Source: Candidatus Bathyarchaeota archaeon
GTDB taxonomy: Archaea; Thermoproteota; Bathyarchaeia; Bathyarchaeales; Bathycorpusculaceae
Reading direction: 5' to 3'
Assembly (NCBI GenBank): GCA_003151735.1
Contig: PLYI01000054.1
Coordinates: forward strand, 1 to 64,000
Length of the DNA: 64,000 bases
Shown: positions 53,750 to 63,329 of the stretch, piece after piece
How positions within the stretch are numbered: position 1 is the stretch's first letter
Layout: each line of letters starts with the position of its first letter
The notes under the pieces: model-generated
The model's database searches: none
What the model was told of the DNA's origin: nothing
What the model saw: only the letters and a program-made list of their open reading frames with translations
Made by a program: the position numbers and the translations under genes

Positions 53750-53875
53750 GTGTTGAGTAGAGACTGCGACGGCTGCACCCTTCTGCATATGTGCAGTGAA
53801 AGGTACAGACGCGTTGGTAAAGACGAAAAAGTTTACTGTCCAGACGGAACAGCGCACCTAGTAGACCAAAACTAA
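53750..53875 (+). CDS. Cys-rich mini-protein 2
   Basis: A 41-residue frame starting at GTG (or the adjacent TTG) nine bases after AGGAGG. It reads RDCDGCTLLHMCSERYRRVG, then KDEKVYCPDGTAH, with four cysteines spaced like a small zinc knuckle. It lies 45 bases after the first Cys-rich mini-gene in the same direction, so the pair may be an operon. Confidence 0.5.
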   Translation: MLSRDCDGCTLLHMCSERYRRVGKDEKVYCPDGTAHLVDQN

Positions 53876-53919
53876 CCCCCTCTTACTTTATTTTATTTGT
53901 TTTTTGGGCAAAAGCAGAA

Positions 53920-54489
53920 ATGCAAGCAATCACCAATTACGTTTTGAATGGTGATTGTGTGGATAAAGCCGATTTCCTAATGTGGAGCCGCAAATACGAC
54001 AAGGCGTTTGGTTGGCAGGCGCAGCGTGAGCGGGAACTCGGCGCAAAATTACGTAAAAACAAAGCATTGACCTGCAAGGATTTGGCTTCGGTTGTTGAGT
54101 GGAAGTTTAAGGACGACGAGGAAAGGAAGACGCGTTCCTTGGCGCTGGTAGCTCGGAACGACGAAGCAAATGTTAATCGGATAACCAGCCAGGCACTGAG
54201 CATCCCCGGCTGCGAAGACAGCTATCGAATGAGCTGCCTAACCATGCTCGAAGGAGTTAGCCCCGTCCTCGCCAGTATCATACTCACGTTCTTTGACCCC
54301 AAACAATACTGCATCCTAGACGCCTACACCTGGAAGGCGCTTCTTGGCAACGCCCCTCCAAACATGCAAACAGCCCAAAACTACCTCGTACTACTCGCCG
54401 TCATCAGAAAAACCGCAGCCAAACAAAACCTCGACGTACGAGTAATCGACAAAGCATTCTACAAAAAAGGCATAGACGAAGCAAAATAA
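53920..54489 (+). CDS. Hypothetical protein with HhH-like motif
   Basis: A 189-residue helical protein. The central stretch LTMLEGVSPVLASIILTFFD, then PKQYCILDAYTWKALLG, resembles the helix-hairpin-helix and conserved Asp of base-excision DNA glycosylases. The overall length and the rest of the sequence do not match a known glycosylase. It may be a DNA-binding protein or a diverged glycosylase. Confidence 0.6.
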   Translation: MQAITNYVLNGDCVDKADFLMWSRKYDKAFGWQAQRERELGAKLRKNKALTCKDLASVVEWKFKDDEERKTRSLALVARNDEANVNRITSQALSIPGCEDSYRMSCLTMLEGVSPVLASIILTFFDPKQYCILDAYTWKALLGNAPPNMQTAQNYLVLLAVIRKTAAKQNLDVRVIDKAFYKKGIDEAK

Positions 54490-54581
54490 GGTGTTTTTTC
54501 AAAAGTTATTGTTATTGTCTGAAATTCTTAGTTTTCGGAACCTTATTAAGTGATTTACCCTTAAAATGAATTGTCGAGGAT

Positions 54582-55300
54582 ATGAAGAAAAAACGCGCAA
54601 TTCTTGCGTTTGCGTTCATAGTCATTTTGCTTCCGTAGGTTTAGTGGCTGCCGACCAAGCAAGCATCTTTAACATTATTATCTTCAACAGTCCCTCAACC
54701 CAACTGCACACCGATATTACAAACAGCACAATAGAGGGGCAAACAAACTACACCAACAGCCAAGCCGTCGAAAATATCACCCTGACCAACTCAACATTGA
54801 CCCTTAACATAAATGGCCAAAATATCACCATAACCGACAAAGGCGACAACATAACAATCAATTCTCCCAACCAAACCCCAACATCAACCCCCACTCCAAC
54901 CGCAACAGCAACCCCTGTTCCGACGGCAACGCCAACCGCCACGCCAGGACCTGCTCTTTTGAGTGTAACCTTCATCAGTTATGGCCCAAACCAAAGCCCT
55001 ATCGGCAATGGAACCCAATACGACTTTAACGTAACCGTGAACGCTCCAACAAGCCTAAACTACCCTTGGAGAAAAAACGTGACCCTTGACAAATTGGGCC
55101 AAGCATTAATCCCATTAGCCACCAAATACAACTTAGTAACCAGCAATAGCAGCAATTTCACGACCGCCGCGTGGCAAAACATGGCAGTAGTTGACGGCGA
55201 AAACACCTTCAGCCTCTGGAGCAATACCCCGCTAACAAACGACCAAATACAATCCCTAACCACAGACCTCTACAACGCCTTCACAACCGCAATGATTTAA
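54582..55300 (+). pseudogene. Secreted protein with frameshift inside the signal peptide
   Basis: From the ATG at 54582 (GAGGAT upstream) the sequence MKKKRAILAFAFIVILLP is a perfect signal peptide but hits TAG. The rest of the protein (SVGLVAADQASIFNIIIF, Thr/Asn-rich repeats, a PT-type linker, and a C-terminal domain with DKLGQALIPLATKYNLV) is in the frame that opens at the ATG at 54566. One base shift near 54630 joins them. As written, the longer frame lacks a secretion signal. Confidence 0.65.
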
Positions 55301-55337
55301 AAAAACCTTATTTGCTTGATTAAAGCGGTAAACTAAG

Positions 55338-55354
55338 GTTTAAACCGTTTAAAC
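55338..55354. promoter_or_regulatory. Tandem GTTTAAAC palindromes upstream of kinase
   Basis: GTTTAAAC-C-GTTTAAAC: two perfect 8-bp palindromes in tandem, about 65 bases before the TTG of the histidine-kinase gene. It is a likely binding site for a dimeric regulator. Confidence 0.5.
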
Positions 55355-55420
55355 AAAGTATGCTACAAAAAAGATTAGACGAATCAGGCTAAATATTTTT
55401 GTGCCCTGGAGAGAAAAGAC

Positions 55421-57041
55421 TTGCTTGTACAAAAAAACATCTATCCCAAACACGAAGAATTCACCCAAAAAATAAGCGCGCTAAACGGGGCAGAACTGGC
55501 TGTTATGCTTAAACGGTTAAGTTTTTGCAATCAAAGTAAAGTGTACCTTTTTTGGAGCAGCGCTGGCTTTGACAAAGAATACATGGACCAATTGAATATA
55601 ACTTGGACTGATAAACCACGAGGACGAGGACCAACGGGAACTGTTATCCGAACAGGAAAACCCTATGTCTGCAGAAACATGAAAATCGATCCGAACTTTA
55701 GTCCATGGCGCGAACAAGCCTCAAAACGTGGATATACAGCATCGCTTGTTCTGCCTTTGTTCACATTTGAAAACTAAACCTTCGGCGCCCTAAACATCTA
55801 CAGTTGCGAACCAAATCTTTTCACCTAAGAAGAAATCAAACTTCTAACAGAGCTAGCAAACGACTTCGCATATGGTGTTTGAGATACTGAGGCTTCGCAA
55901 AGAAAAAGAACAGGCAACCGAGTCCCTTCGAAAACAAGCTGAATTAATTGATCTTAGTCCTGACGCAATTATTGTTAAAAAATCTGATGATACAATTACT
56001 TTTTGGAGTAAAGGAGCGCAGAAACTCTACGGCTGGACAAAAGAGGAAGCTGTGGAAAAGCAAACTTGTTCACTACTTAGAACTAAATCGCCAGAACCCT
56101 TTGGAGAAATTACTCTTAAACTTAAGCGAGCGGGGATTTGGTCAGGCCAACTTATTCATCACACTAAGGATAACCGGAAAGTTGTTGTGCATAGCTGGTG
56201 GCAAAGTAAACTTGATGCGAAAGGGGGCATTGCGGAAATTCTAGAATCAAACGTGGATATGACTGAGCGAAACAGAATACAGTCCAAACTTGAAGAAAAC
56301 GCCTGCATACTGGAAGAGTACGCTAATCAAATGGAAGAGCTTGCCAACGAAAGAGCAAAACAACTCAACCAAGCAGAACGATTAGCAACCATAGGACAAA
56401 CAGCCGGCATGGTGGGACACGATATCCGCAATCCACTGCAAGCTATTGTGGGGAAACTTTACTTAGCTAAGGATGAAATATATTCGTTGCCTGATAACGC
56501 TGCAAAAAAGAGCGTGCTGGAAAGTATAACTTGTATTGAGGAAAACCTGTATTATATCGATAAGATAATTGCGGACTTGCAAGATTACACAAAACCCCTC
56601 AAGCCCAGTAAGGAAAAAGTGAACATCGAAAAAATCATTGAGGAAGCATTACTTATCGTTGCCATCCCAATTAACCTCGAAGTATCTATTGTGGTGGAAG
56701 AGGGTTTTCCCCAGTTTATGGCTGATTTCTCCATGTTGAAACGTGTTCTCATGAACCTGATTCAAAACGCTGTGCAGGCTATGCCGAACGGCGGCAAATT
56801 GAAAGTAAACGCAGAACGCCAAGACAAACAAGTGTGCATCAGCGTTGCAGATACAGGTGAAGATATTCCTGAAGAAGTGCAGAGCAAACTTTTCACACCT
56901 CTGTTCACAACGAAGTCCAAGGGACAAGGTTTCGGTTTAGCCGTAGTTAAACGGTTAGTTGAGGCGCAAGATGGAAAAATAAGTTTTCAGAGCCAAAACC
57001 AAAAAGGAACAACCTTCATCATACACCTGCCCATAAACTAA
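55421..57041 (+). pseudogene. GAF-PAS histidine kinase with internal stops
   Basis: The TTG start at 55421 has a good GGAGAG upstream. The first 119 codons are a GAF domain, then TAA (55775-55777), a second TAA (55835-55837) where relatives have FT-E-EE, and a frameshift at about 55877. From the ATG at 55872 a 389-residue PAS-kinase remains: PAS at 20-130, coiled coil, phospho-acceptor His183 in GMVGHDIRNPLQ, N box NLIQNAVQAMPNGG. The G1 box is DTGEDIP instead of DTGxGIP. The kinase half may still be made alone, but the gene appears to be decaying. Confidence 0.8.
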
Positions 57042-57049
57042 AAATTAAG

Positions 57050-57371
57050 TAGCGATGGACCACTGCGGTTTGACGCCCAGACTCCGCCTGAAGCCTCCAA
57101 ACCCTACACTCTTACCCGCACCCCCTTGAGCGCATAACGTCCAAACTTAGGTTGCTCTCTCCCGAGCCTAGCCAGGTTCGCCTGGTAGACAACGAAGTAA
57201 CTTCCCTACGGAAGCCACCCATTGACCGCCAGCCCCAAAGGACGGATAGTCACTGGTTCGGAAATGGAAGTTCAAGCGGCCTTTGACGCCTCATCCGCAG
57301 ATGTTAGCCCGTCATGTAGAGGATTTACGGTACAATGGACCCCTAACCCACCGCCTAAGATCCACCGCCGC
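57050..57371 (-). ncRNA. Signal recognition particle RNA (archaeal SRP/7S RNA)
   Basis: On the minus strand the helix-8 core is CUC-GGGA-GAG-AGCA-ACC (about 57148-57165): a GNRA tetraloop followed by the AGCA of the SRP54-binding internal loop. Just upstream is the helix-6-like hairpin CCAGG-CGAA-CCUGG. The 5' and 3' regions are GC-rich and complementary in part. A TATA box (GTTTTATAGT, 57391-57400) sits about 25 bases before the predicted 5' end and a T-rich tract follows the 3' end. The ends are approximate. It partners with SRP54 and SRP19 in membrane targeting. Confidence 0.85.
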
Positions 57372-57429
57372 ACATAGATGGTTTAATCGAACTATAAAAC
57401 TTTCCCAGTACAGACAGGGCAAATTCAGG

Positions 57430-58245
57430 TTATTTTGCGGTTTTTGTTGCTGCTTTCAGTTCCTGTGCGATCGCTTGCAGCTCTTTTAGCATGGCTGAAG
57501 GGGTTTTAATGTTTTTCTGGATTATATTGATGAATGCGCTGCCAACAATGGATGCATCTGCGCCCGCTGCAATGATGCGCCGAACGTGTTCGGGTTTTGA
57601 AATGCCAAAGCCAACCGCTAACGGAATTTTTCCAGCGGTAAAAGGTTGGACTCGTTTGATTAGTTGAACTGTTGAGTCCTCCACTGTTGACTTTGTGCCT
57701 GTGACTCCGAAACGCGAAACCAAATATAGAAAACCGCTGCTGCACTCGACTATTCCCTTTAACCGCTCGTTTGAAGTGGATGGCGCCGCCAAAAAAATCG
57801 TGTCCAAACCATACGCTTCTGCGGCTTTCTTGTAATCGGCTGCTTCTTCCACGGGTAAGTCGGGAACGATAAAGCCGTCAACCATGTAGTCCTTAGCCAA
57901 ACCGCAAAACTTGTCCAATCCGATTCTGAACACGGGATTATAATAAGTCATAACTACTATTGGCACTTCATGTTTGGATTTTATTTCTTTGGCGATTTCC
58001 AGCACCTTCATCGGTGTGGTTCCAGCCGCTAGTGCACGTACGCTTGCCGCTTGAATTGTTGGTCCATCCGCAATCGGGTCAGAAAACGGCAACCCCAACT
58101 CAAGGATGTCTACGCCGCCTTTGATTAGTGCATCGGCGATTTTCGGTGTAGCCTCTGGGTTTGGGTCTCCAGCCATTATGTAGCCGATGAGCGCCCCGTT
58201 TCCCTGTGCCTTTGCGTTTTGGAATGCTTTGGTTATGCTGTTCAT
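57430..58245 (-). CDS. trpA: Tryptophan synthase alpha subunit
   Basis: A 271-residue TIM barrel that cleaves indole-3-glycerol phosphate to indole. It shows [40 protein letters not shown] with catalytic Glu and Asp, [44 protein letters not shown] and [11 protein letters not shown]. It is the last gene of the trp operon and overlaps trpB by four bases. Confidence 0.95.
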   Translation of the reverse strand: MNSITKAFQNAKAQGNGALIGYIMAGDPNPEATPKIADALIKGGVDILELGLPFSDPIADGPTIQAASVRALAAGTTPMKVLEIAKEIKSKHEVPIVVMTYYNPVFRIGLDKFCGLAKDYMVDGFIVPDLPVEEAADYKKAAEAYGLDTIFLAAPSTSNERLKGIVECSSGFLYLVSRFGVTGTKSTVEDSTVQLIKRVQPFTAGKIPLAVGFGISKPEHVRRIIAAGADASIVGSAFINIIQKNIKTPSAMLKELQAIAQELKAATKTAK

Positions 58246-59438
58246 ATTTTTGCACCTATGTAATCAGCTATTGTTTCCACGTCTTTGTCTCCGCGGCCAG
58301 ACAGTGTGACTACGATTGATTGGGTTTTCTTCATTTTCGGCGCAAGCTTCATTGCATATGATACTGCATGTGAGGATTCCAGCGCTGGCAAAATCCCCTC
58401 TTCCTTTGATAAAGTCAAAAACGCATCCACAGCTTCTTTGTCGGTAATAGAGGTATATTGGGCGCGTTTGGATATTTTCAGGAATGAATGTTCGGGTCCA
58501 ACTCCTGGGTAATCTAAGCCTGCTGAAACGCTGCTGGTGTTCTGGATTTGCCCATTGCTGTCTTGGAGAACGAAGGTTAACATGCCGTGGAAGACGCCTT
58601 CTGCTCCTGCGCCCAATGATGCGGCGTGTTTGCCTGTTTCTATGCCTTCACCTGCGGCTTCAACCCCATAGAGCTTCACTGAAGCGTCGTCTTCGAAGGG
58701 GTAAAAGGATCCCATAGCGTTGCTTCCGCCGCCAACACAAGCCACCAGTGCATCTGGGAGCTTGGCTTCTTTTTTCTGGAATTGCTCTTTGAGTTCATTG
58801 CCGATAACGCTTTGAAAATCCCTGACAATCATCGGGTAAGGATGAGGACCCACAACTGACCCAATCAGGTAGTATGTGGATTCTAGGTTGGTTACCCAGT
58901 CCCTAAACGCCTCGTTAATGGAATCCTTTAGGGTTTTGGAGCCTGTTTCCACTGGATGCACCTGTGCGTTTAGAAGTTTCATTCGGAAAACGTTGAGTCG
59001 CTGGCGTTCGCAATCCTCTGTGCCCATGTAAATCTCCGCTTTCAAACCTAAGGCAGCGCATGCAATTGCAGTTGCTACGCCATGTTGACCTGCGCCTGTC
59101 TCAGCGATAATGCGTGTCTTTCCCATGCGTTTGGCAAGCAGCGCCTGTCCAAGAGTGTTGTTTATTTTGTGGGCTCCGCCATGCGCTAGATCTTCGCGTT
59201 TGAGGTAGATTTTTGCTCCGCCCACTTTTCGCGTCAGGTTTTCAGCAAGGTAGAGGGGTGTTGGTCTGCCCACAAACTCGGATAGGTAATAGTCTAATTG
59301 TTTTTGAAACCCTGGGTCTTTTCTAGCTTTATCATACGCTTGCTCAAGTTCCGTGATTGCTTCCATCAAAACCTCGGGAACAAAGCGTCCGCCGTATTTT
59401 CCGTATTTGCCTTCAACTGGGTAACTGCTTAATTTCAT
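58242..59438 (-). CDS. trpB: Tryptophan synthase beta subunit
   Basis: A 398-residue PLP enzyme (TrpB1 type) joining indole and serine. It has [18 protein letters not shown] Lys91 in [27 protein letters not shown], the phosphate loop [12 protein letters not shown] and a C-terminal [12 protein letters not shown]. It overlaps both neighbours by four bases, indicating coupled translation. Confidence 0.96.
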   Translation of the reverse strand: MKLSSYPVEGKYGKYGGRFVPEVLMEAITELEQAYDKARKDPGFQKQLDYYLSEFVGRPTPLYLAENLTRKVGGAKIYLKREDLAHGGAHKINNTLGQALLAKRMGKTRIIAETGAGQHGVATAIACAALGLKAEIYMGTEDCERQRLNVFRMKLLNAQVHPVETGSKTLKDSINEAFRDWVTNLESTYYLIGSVVGPHPYPMIVRDFQSVIGNELKEQFQKKEAKLPDALVACVGGGSNAMGSFYPFEDDASVKLYGVEAAGEGIETGKHAASLGAGAEGVFHGMLTFVLQDSNGQIQNTSSVSAGLDYPGVGPEHSFLKISKRAQYTSITDKEAVDAFLTLSKEEGILPALESSHAVSYAMKLAPKMKKTQSIVVTLSGRGDKDVETIADYIGAKI

Positions 59439-60211
59439 GCTTTTACAAACTCCTTGACTTTTTCTTCAACGTTTTCAGTTAACATGATGCCCGAGCCTAC
59501 GAGGAAAGCTTTAGCGCCAGATTCTCGTAGGAACTGCAGGTCTTTGGTTGTTTTAATTCCGCTTTCGCTCACAACTATCTTGCCAAAAGTATTATTTCTT
59601 TTAAGGATTTCTTTTGTAGTGTTCAAATCGGTTTTTAGGGTTCCGAGGTTTCGGTTGTTAATTCCAACCAGGTCCGCCTTGGTTTCAACTGCCAAACAGA
59701 ATTCTTCTTGAGTATGAGTTTCCAACAAAACCTCAAGGCCTTCCGAATGTGCAAACGCTATGGTCTTATCCACACTCATTTCGCAGCATCCTCTATCAAA
59801 AAGCGCCTGAATCAACAACAAGGCGTCTGCTCCTATCTTTGCAGCAACTTCTATTTGGTCTGCAACAAGGATTATGTCTTTCATGAGTATAGGCAGTTTT
59901 ACGGCTTCTCTTGATTGGATAAGTGTGGATAGGGAGCCGTTGAAGTGTTTAGGTTCAGTTAAAACCGAAATGCCGACGGCGCCACCTTTTTCCATGGCTT
60001 CGGCAATTTCTTTTGGGTTTATTTGGTTTCTGATTGTTCCAATGGACGGCGAGGCTGCTTTGATCTCAGTTATAACGGGGTTAGTTTGGCATTCTAAGAT
60101 TGCGTTTTTTAGGCTAATCTTTGGTTGCTTTGTGGACATCGCTGTTTGGTAGTATCCGCTGTCAATTGTCTTTGTGGCATCCATTACCAGCGTATCTAGA
60201 AAATCATTCAT
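59435..60211 (-). CDS. trpC: Indole-3-glycerol phosphate synthase
   Basis: A 258-residue single-domain TrpC. It shows [97 protein letters not shown] and [10 protein letters not shown] start it at the ATG at 60211, which overlaps the trpD stop by eight bases. The longer frame adds trpD-derived residues. No TrpF domain is fused. Confidence 0.94.
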   Translation of the reverse strand: MNDFLDTLVMDATKTIDSGYYQTAMSTKQPKISLKNAILECQTNPVITEIKAASPSIGTIRNQINPKEIAEAMEKGGAVGISVLTEPKHFNGSLSTLIQSREAVKLPILMKDIILVADQIEVAAKIGADALLLIQALFDRGCCEMSVDKTIAFAHSEGLEVLLETHTQEEFCLAVETKADLVGINNRNLGTLKTDLNTTKEILKRNNTFGKIVVSESGIKTTKDLQFLRESGAKAFLVGSGIMLTENVEEKVKEFVKA

Positions 60212-61262
60212 ATTTTGCTTCCAACTCCTCAAGTCGCTGCAAGTTTCCACCTGACGCTTTAATCAGGCTTTTAAGTTTGGCGTAGGCAGCTCCACTTTCA
60301 ACTGATTCTCGGGCAAGCCGCATGCCATCTATGAAGCCATTTGCTTTTCCCCCAACAATAATTCCTGCGGCACTATTAACAAGCACAATATCAGTTTTCG
60401 CATCATCAACGAGGTTTCCGCTTATTACCCGAAAGATAGTTTCAGCACTTTCATCCGCAGAGAATGACTGCAACTCAGCAATTTCCGCTCTTTTAACGCC
60501 GAAATCGCATGGAACAGCCTCTGTTTTCACAACTTTGCCTTCTGTTAGATGTGCAATGACGGTTTTTCCAACAGTAGAGATTTCATCCAACCCGTCAAGT
60601 CCATGGACAACTATTGCTTCTTCACAACCCAACTTCCCCAGCGCAGAAGCCATCGGAACCACTAGTTTAGCGTCGTAGACACCGAGGAGTTGGGCGTTGG
60701 CGCATGCTGGGTTAGTTAAGGGGCCAAGGATATTGAAAACTGTGCGAATGCCAATCTCACGCCTTGTCTCTGCCGCGTATTTCATGGCTGGATGGAATGC
60801 GGGCGCAAACATGAAGCCTACACCAATCTTTTCAATGAATCCTTGGATTGCGTGAGGTTCAACGTTTAAGTTAAGACCAAGCTTTTCCAGCACGTCAGCA
60901 CTGCCGCTTTTGCTTGTAACAGCCCTATTCCCATGCTTAGCCACAGCGACGCCTGTACCTGCGATGACGAAGGCTGCTGCAGTGCTCACGTTGAAGGTTT
61001 TTATTTTGTCTCCGCCTGTTCCACAAGTATCCACTAAGCGCCCATGTACGTGGGGTTGGATTTGGCAGCAGTTCTTTCGCATAATTGAAGCAGACGCGAT
61101 GAGTTCCTCAACCGATTCGCCCTTCATACGCAGGGCAGTTAAGAACGCTGCCGTTTGAGCGTTTGTTGTTTTCCCAGACATAACCTCATGCATAATTTCA
61201 CATGACTCATCATAAGTTAGATTTGTTCCTTCGATGAGTTTCTGTATGCCTTCCAGAATCAT
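60204..61262 (-). CDS. trpD: Anthranilate phosphoribosyltransferase
   Basis: A 352-residue enzyme with the phosphoribosyl-binding loop DTCGTGGDKIKTFNVSTAAA, VAKHGNRAVTSKSGSADVLE, FAPAFHPAMKYAAETRREIG, RTVFNILGPLTNPA and VHGLDGLDEIS. The length is normal. It abuts trpG with a one-base overlap. Confidence 0.95.
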   Translation of the reverse strand: MILEGIQKLIEGTNLTYDESCEIMHEVMSGKTTNAQTAAFLTALRMKGESVEELIASASIMRKNCCQIQPHVHGRLVDTCGTGGDKIKTFNVSTAAAFVIAGTGVAVAKHGNRAVTSKSGSADVLEKLGLNLNVEPHAIQGFIEKIGVGFMFAPAFHPAMKYAAETRREIGIRTVFNILGPLTNPACANAQLLGVYDAKLVVPMASALGKLGCEEAIVVHGLDGLDEISTVGKTVIAHLTEGKVVKTEAVPCDFGVKRAEIAELQSFSADESAETIFRVISGNLVDDAKTDIVLVNSAAGIIVGGKANGFIDGMRLARESVESGAAYAKLKSLIKASGGNLQRLEELEAKYE

Positions 61263-61846
61263 TACTGTTTATCCTCCAAGAAGTTCTTGATAATTAATTT
61301 GCCGTCCTCGCAGAGAATTGATTCAGGGTGGAATTGTACACCGTAAATTGGGTATTGCTTGTGGCGTATAGCCATGATTTCGCCGTCTTCAACAGATTCA
61401 GCGGTGATTTCAAGGCAATCTGGAATGGATTCTCGTTCGCCAGCAAGCGAATGGTACCTTGTGGCGTTGAAGGGGTTACGGACGCCTTTGAATATGCCTT
61501 TTTGGTTGTGTTTTATGGTGCAAGTTTTTCCATGCATGAGTTTTTTGGCGTGGATGATTTTTCCACCGAACGCATAGATTATTCCTTGGTGTCCCAGGCA
61601 AACGCCTAATGTTGGGATGACTGGGCTGAGAGTTTGCAGGATTTTTGCGCAAACGCCAAAATATTTCTCGTCCCCAGGATTGCCAGGACCAGGCGAAATC
61701 ACAATCCTGTCAGGCATTATCTTAGCTACGTCTATTAGGCTGATTTGGTCATTTCTGTAAACGACTGTTTCCGCACCAAGCTCGCCTATGTACTGGACAA
61801 GGTTGTAAACAAACGAATCATAATTGTCAATTACCAATACTTTCAA
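61262..61846 (-). CDS. trpG: Anthranilate synthase glutamine amidotransferase subunit
   Basis: A 194-residue class I amidotransferase: VIDNYDSFVYNLVQYIGELG, ISPGPGNPGD, nucleophile Cys83 in TLGVCLGHQGI, RYHSLAGERESIP and the catalytic His/Glu in YGVQFHPESI. It delivers ammonia to TrpE. It overlaps the trpE stop by four bases. Confidence 0.95.
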   Translation of the reverse strand: MKVLVIDNYDSFVYNLVQYIGELGAETVVYRNDQISLIDVAKIMPDRIVISPGPGNPGDEKYFGVCAKILQTLSPVIPTLGVCLGHQGIIYAFGGKIIHAKKLMHGKTCTIKHNQKGIFKGVRNPFNATRYHSLAGERESIPDCLEITAESVEDGEIMAIRHKQYPIYGVQFHPESILCEDGKLIIKNFLEDKQ

Positions 61847-63249
61847 GGTTTTGTGTCTCCTGAGATTTCAAGTGCTTGCATCAGCGCCTTTGCTTTATGG
61901 TCGGTTTCAAACCACTCGTGCTCTGGGTTAGAGTCGGCGACGATTCCTGCGCCAGCTTGAATGTATGCTTGATTTTTGTTAGCGAAGAGAGTGCGGATGG
62001 TTATGGCGAAGTCTGCGTTTCCATTGTATGAGAAGTAGCCGACTGCGCCAGCGTAAGGTCCACGTCTGCAGGGTTCAAGTTCATCAATGATTTCCATCGC
62101 GCGGACTTTGGGTGCTCCAGAAACCGTGCCAGCTGGAAAAACCGCTCGCAAAGCATCGTAGCTTTGCAGGTTATCTTTCAGTTCGCCCACAACTTGGGAA
62201 ACGATGTGTTGCACATGGCTGTACTGATGAACCTTCATAAATTCTGGTACACTCACGCTTCCATACTTGGATATTCTGCCCAGATCGTTGCGGGCTAAAT
62301 CAACAAGCATTACGTGTTCAGCGCATTCTTTGGGGTCAGCTAGCAACTCGCGTGATAACCTGTTGTTTTCATCTGAGTTTTCTGCGACAGGTTTGGTGCC
62401 GGCGATTGGAAAAGTTTCAACCATGCGGTTGTCAACGCGAACAAGCATTTCAGGGCTTGAACCTACAATTTGCCGCTCTCCAAACTTGAGGCAGTACATA
62501 TAGGGTGATGGGTTGATGGTGCGAAGGGACTCGTAGAAGGGAATTAAGCTGCCTTGAACTTGGAACTCGAAGCGTTTGGAGAGGACAACTTGGAAAATGT
62601 CTCCTGCAGTCACGTACTCTTTGGCTTTTTCAACTGCCTTTTCGAACTGCTTCTTTTTTGTGTTTACAATTCGCTGGGTACATTTTAAGGATTCAGAATC
62701 TGACGGTTGCTTTAGCAACGCTTCAACTTTACCTAAGCGGTTTTCCTCGCGGTAATAGTAGAAGGCCTGTTTTACTATGTGGTTGAATATGAATCCGTCA
62801 TCGAAAATACCCATCTCCACATCAGGAAAACCAAGGTCGCCACAGGATTTCTCAGGCAGTTTTTCCCAATAGCGAACAGCATCATAAGAAATGTACCCAA
62901 CTGCACCACCAGCAAAGCGGAACTGGTTGTTTTGGTCGGCGTCGTTTTTGAGGAGTTTTTCTATTACTTGCAGTGGGTCGCTTGTTGTTTCTGTGGTTGT
63001 TTCATGTGTTTTGCTGTTGGTTATTTGGGCTTTTCCAGCGGTTATTTGTATGGTTGTTTTTGGGTCAAATCCTATGAAGGAGTATTGGGCAAGTTTTTCT
63101 GGTCCTTCGATTGATTCTAAAAGGTAGGCGTTTTGGTAGTGTTTTTGGAGTTTTGAGAATATTTCGAGGGGTTGGTGTGTTGGGTTGATTTTTTTGATTT
63201 TTAGCGGATTAGCTGGTTGGGTTGTGGTTGTTTGTATGCCAAAGGCGAT
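61843..63249 (-). CDS. trpE: Anthranilate synthase component I, unusual start
   Basis: Full-length TrpE is encoded in one open frame: PLKIKKINPTHQPLEIFSKL, LLESIEGPEKLAQYSFIGFD, then FQVVLSKRFEFQ, SPSPYMYCLKF-like chorismate region, SSPEMLVR, GTKPVAEN, DLARNDLGRIS, GTVSGAPKVRAMEIIDELE and GAVGYFSYNGNADFAITIRT. The frame contains no ATG, GTG or TTG upstream of residue 143. ATC (63249) or ATA (63237) could start it. An ATG at 63262 with AAGGA upstream is one base out of frame and would fit if the G4 run (63251-63254) were G3. Confidence 0.88.
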   Translation of the reverse strand: MAFGIQTTTTQPANPLKIKKINPTHQPLEIFSKLQKHYQNAYLLESIEGPEKLAQYSFIGFDPKTTIQITAGKAQITNSKTHETTTETTSDPLQVIEKLLKNDADQNNQFRFAGGAVGYISYDAVRYWEKLPEKSCGDLGFPDVEMGIFDDGFIFNHIVKQAFYYYREENRLGKVEALLKQPSDSESLKCTQRIVNTKKKQFEKAVEKAKEYVTAGDIFQVVLSKRFEFQVQGSLIPFYESLRTINPSPYMYCLKFGERQIVGSSPEMLVRVDNRMVETFPIAGTKPVAENSDENNRLSRELLADPKECAEHVMLVDLARNDLGRISKYGSVSVPEFMKVHQYSHVQHIVSQVVGELKDNLQSYDALRAVFPAGTVSGAPKVRAMEIIDELEPCRRGPYAGAVGYFSYNGNADFAITIRTLFANKNQAYIQAGAGIVADSNPEHEWFETDHKAKALMQALEISGDTKP

Positions 63250-63275
63250 TCCCCATTGTCATGCTTCCTTATAGT

Positions 63276-63327
63276 TCAGAAGCATACTGAAATGTATTAT
63301 TTAAGGCTTACCAGTACAAAAGTGTAC
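63276..63327 (-). promoter_or_regulatory. trp operon promoter with GTACA/TGTAC inverted repeat
   Basis: A TATA-like TTAAATAAT (63295-63303, minus strand) lies about 35 bases before the trpE start region. Directly upstream is GTACA-AAAG-TGTAC (63314-63327), a perfect 5-bp inverted repeat resembling the TGTACA half-sites bound by TrpY in Methanothermobacter. TTCAG...CTGAA (63276-63292) is a second weak dyad. Confidence 0.5.
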
Positions 63328-63329
63328 GT

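Noticed and set aside
63211-63262. 17-codon frame with one Trp before trpE as a leader peptide
   Set aside because: It overlaps the conserved TrpE N-terminus and no attenuator hairpins are visible. A frameshifted trpE start is simpler.
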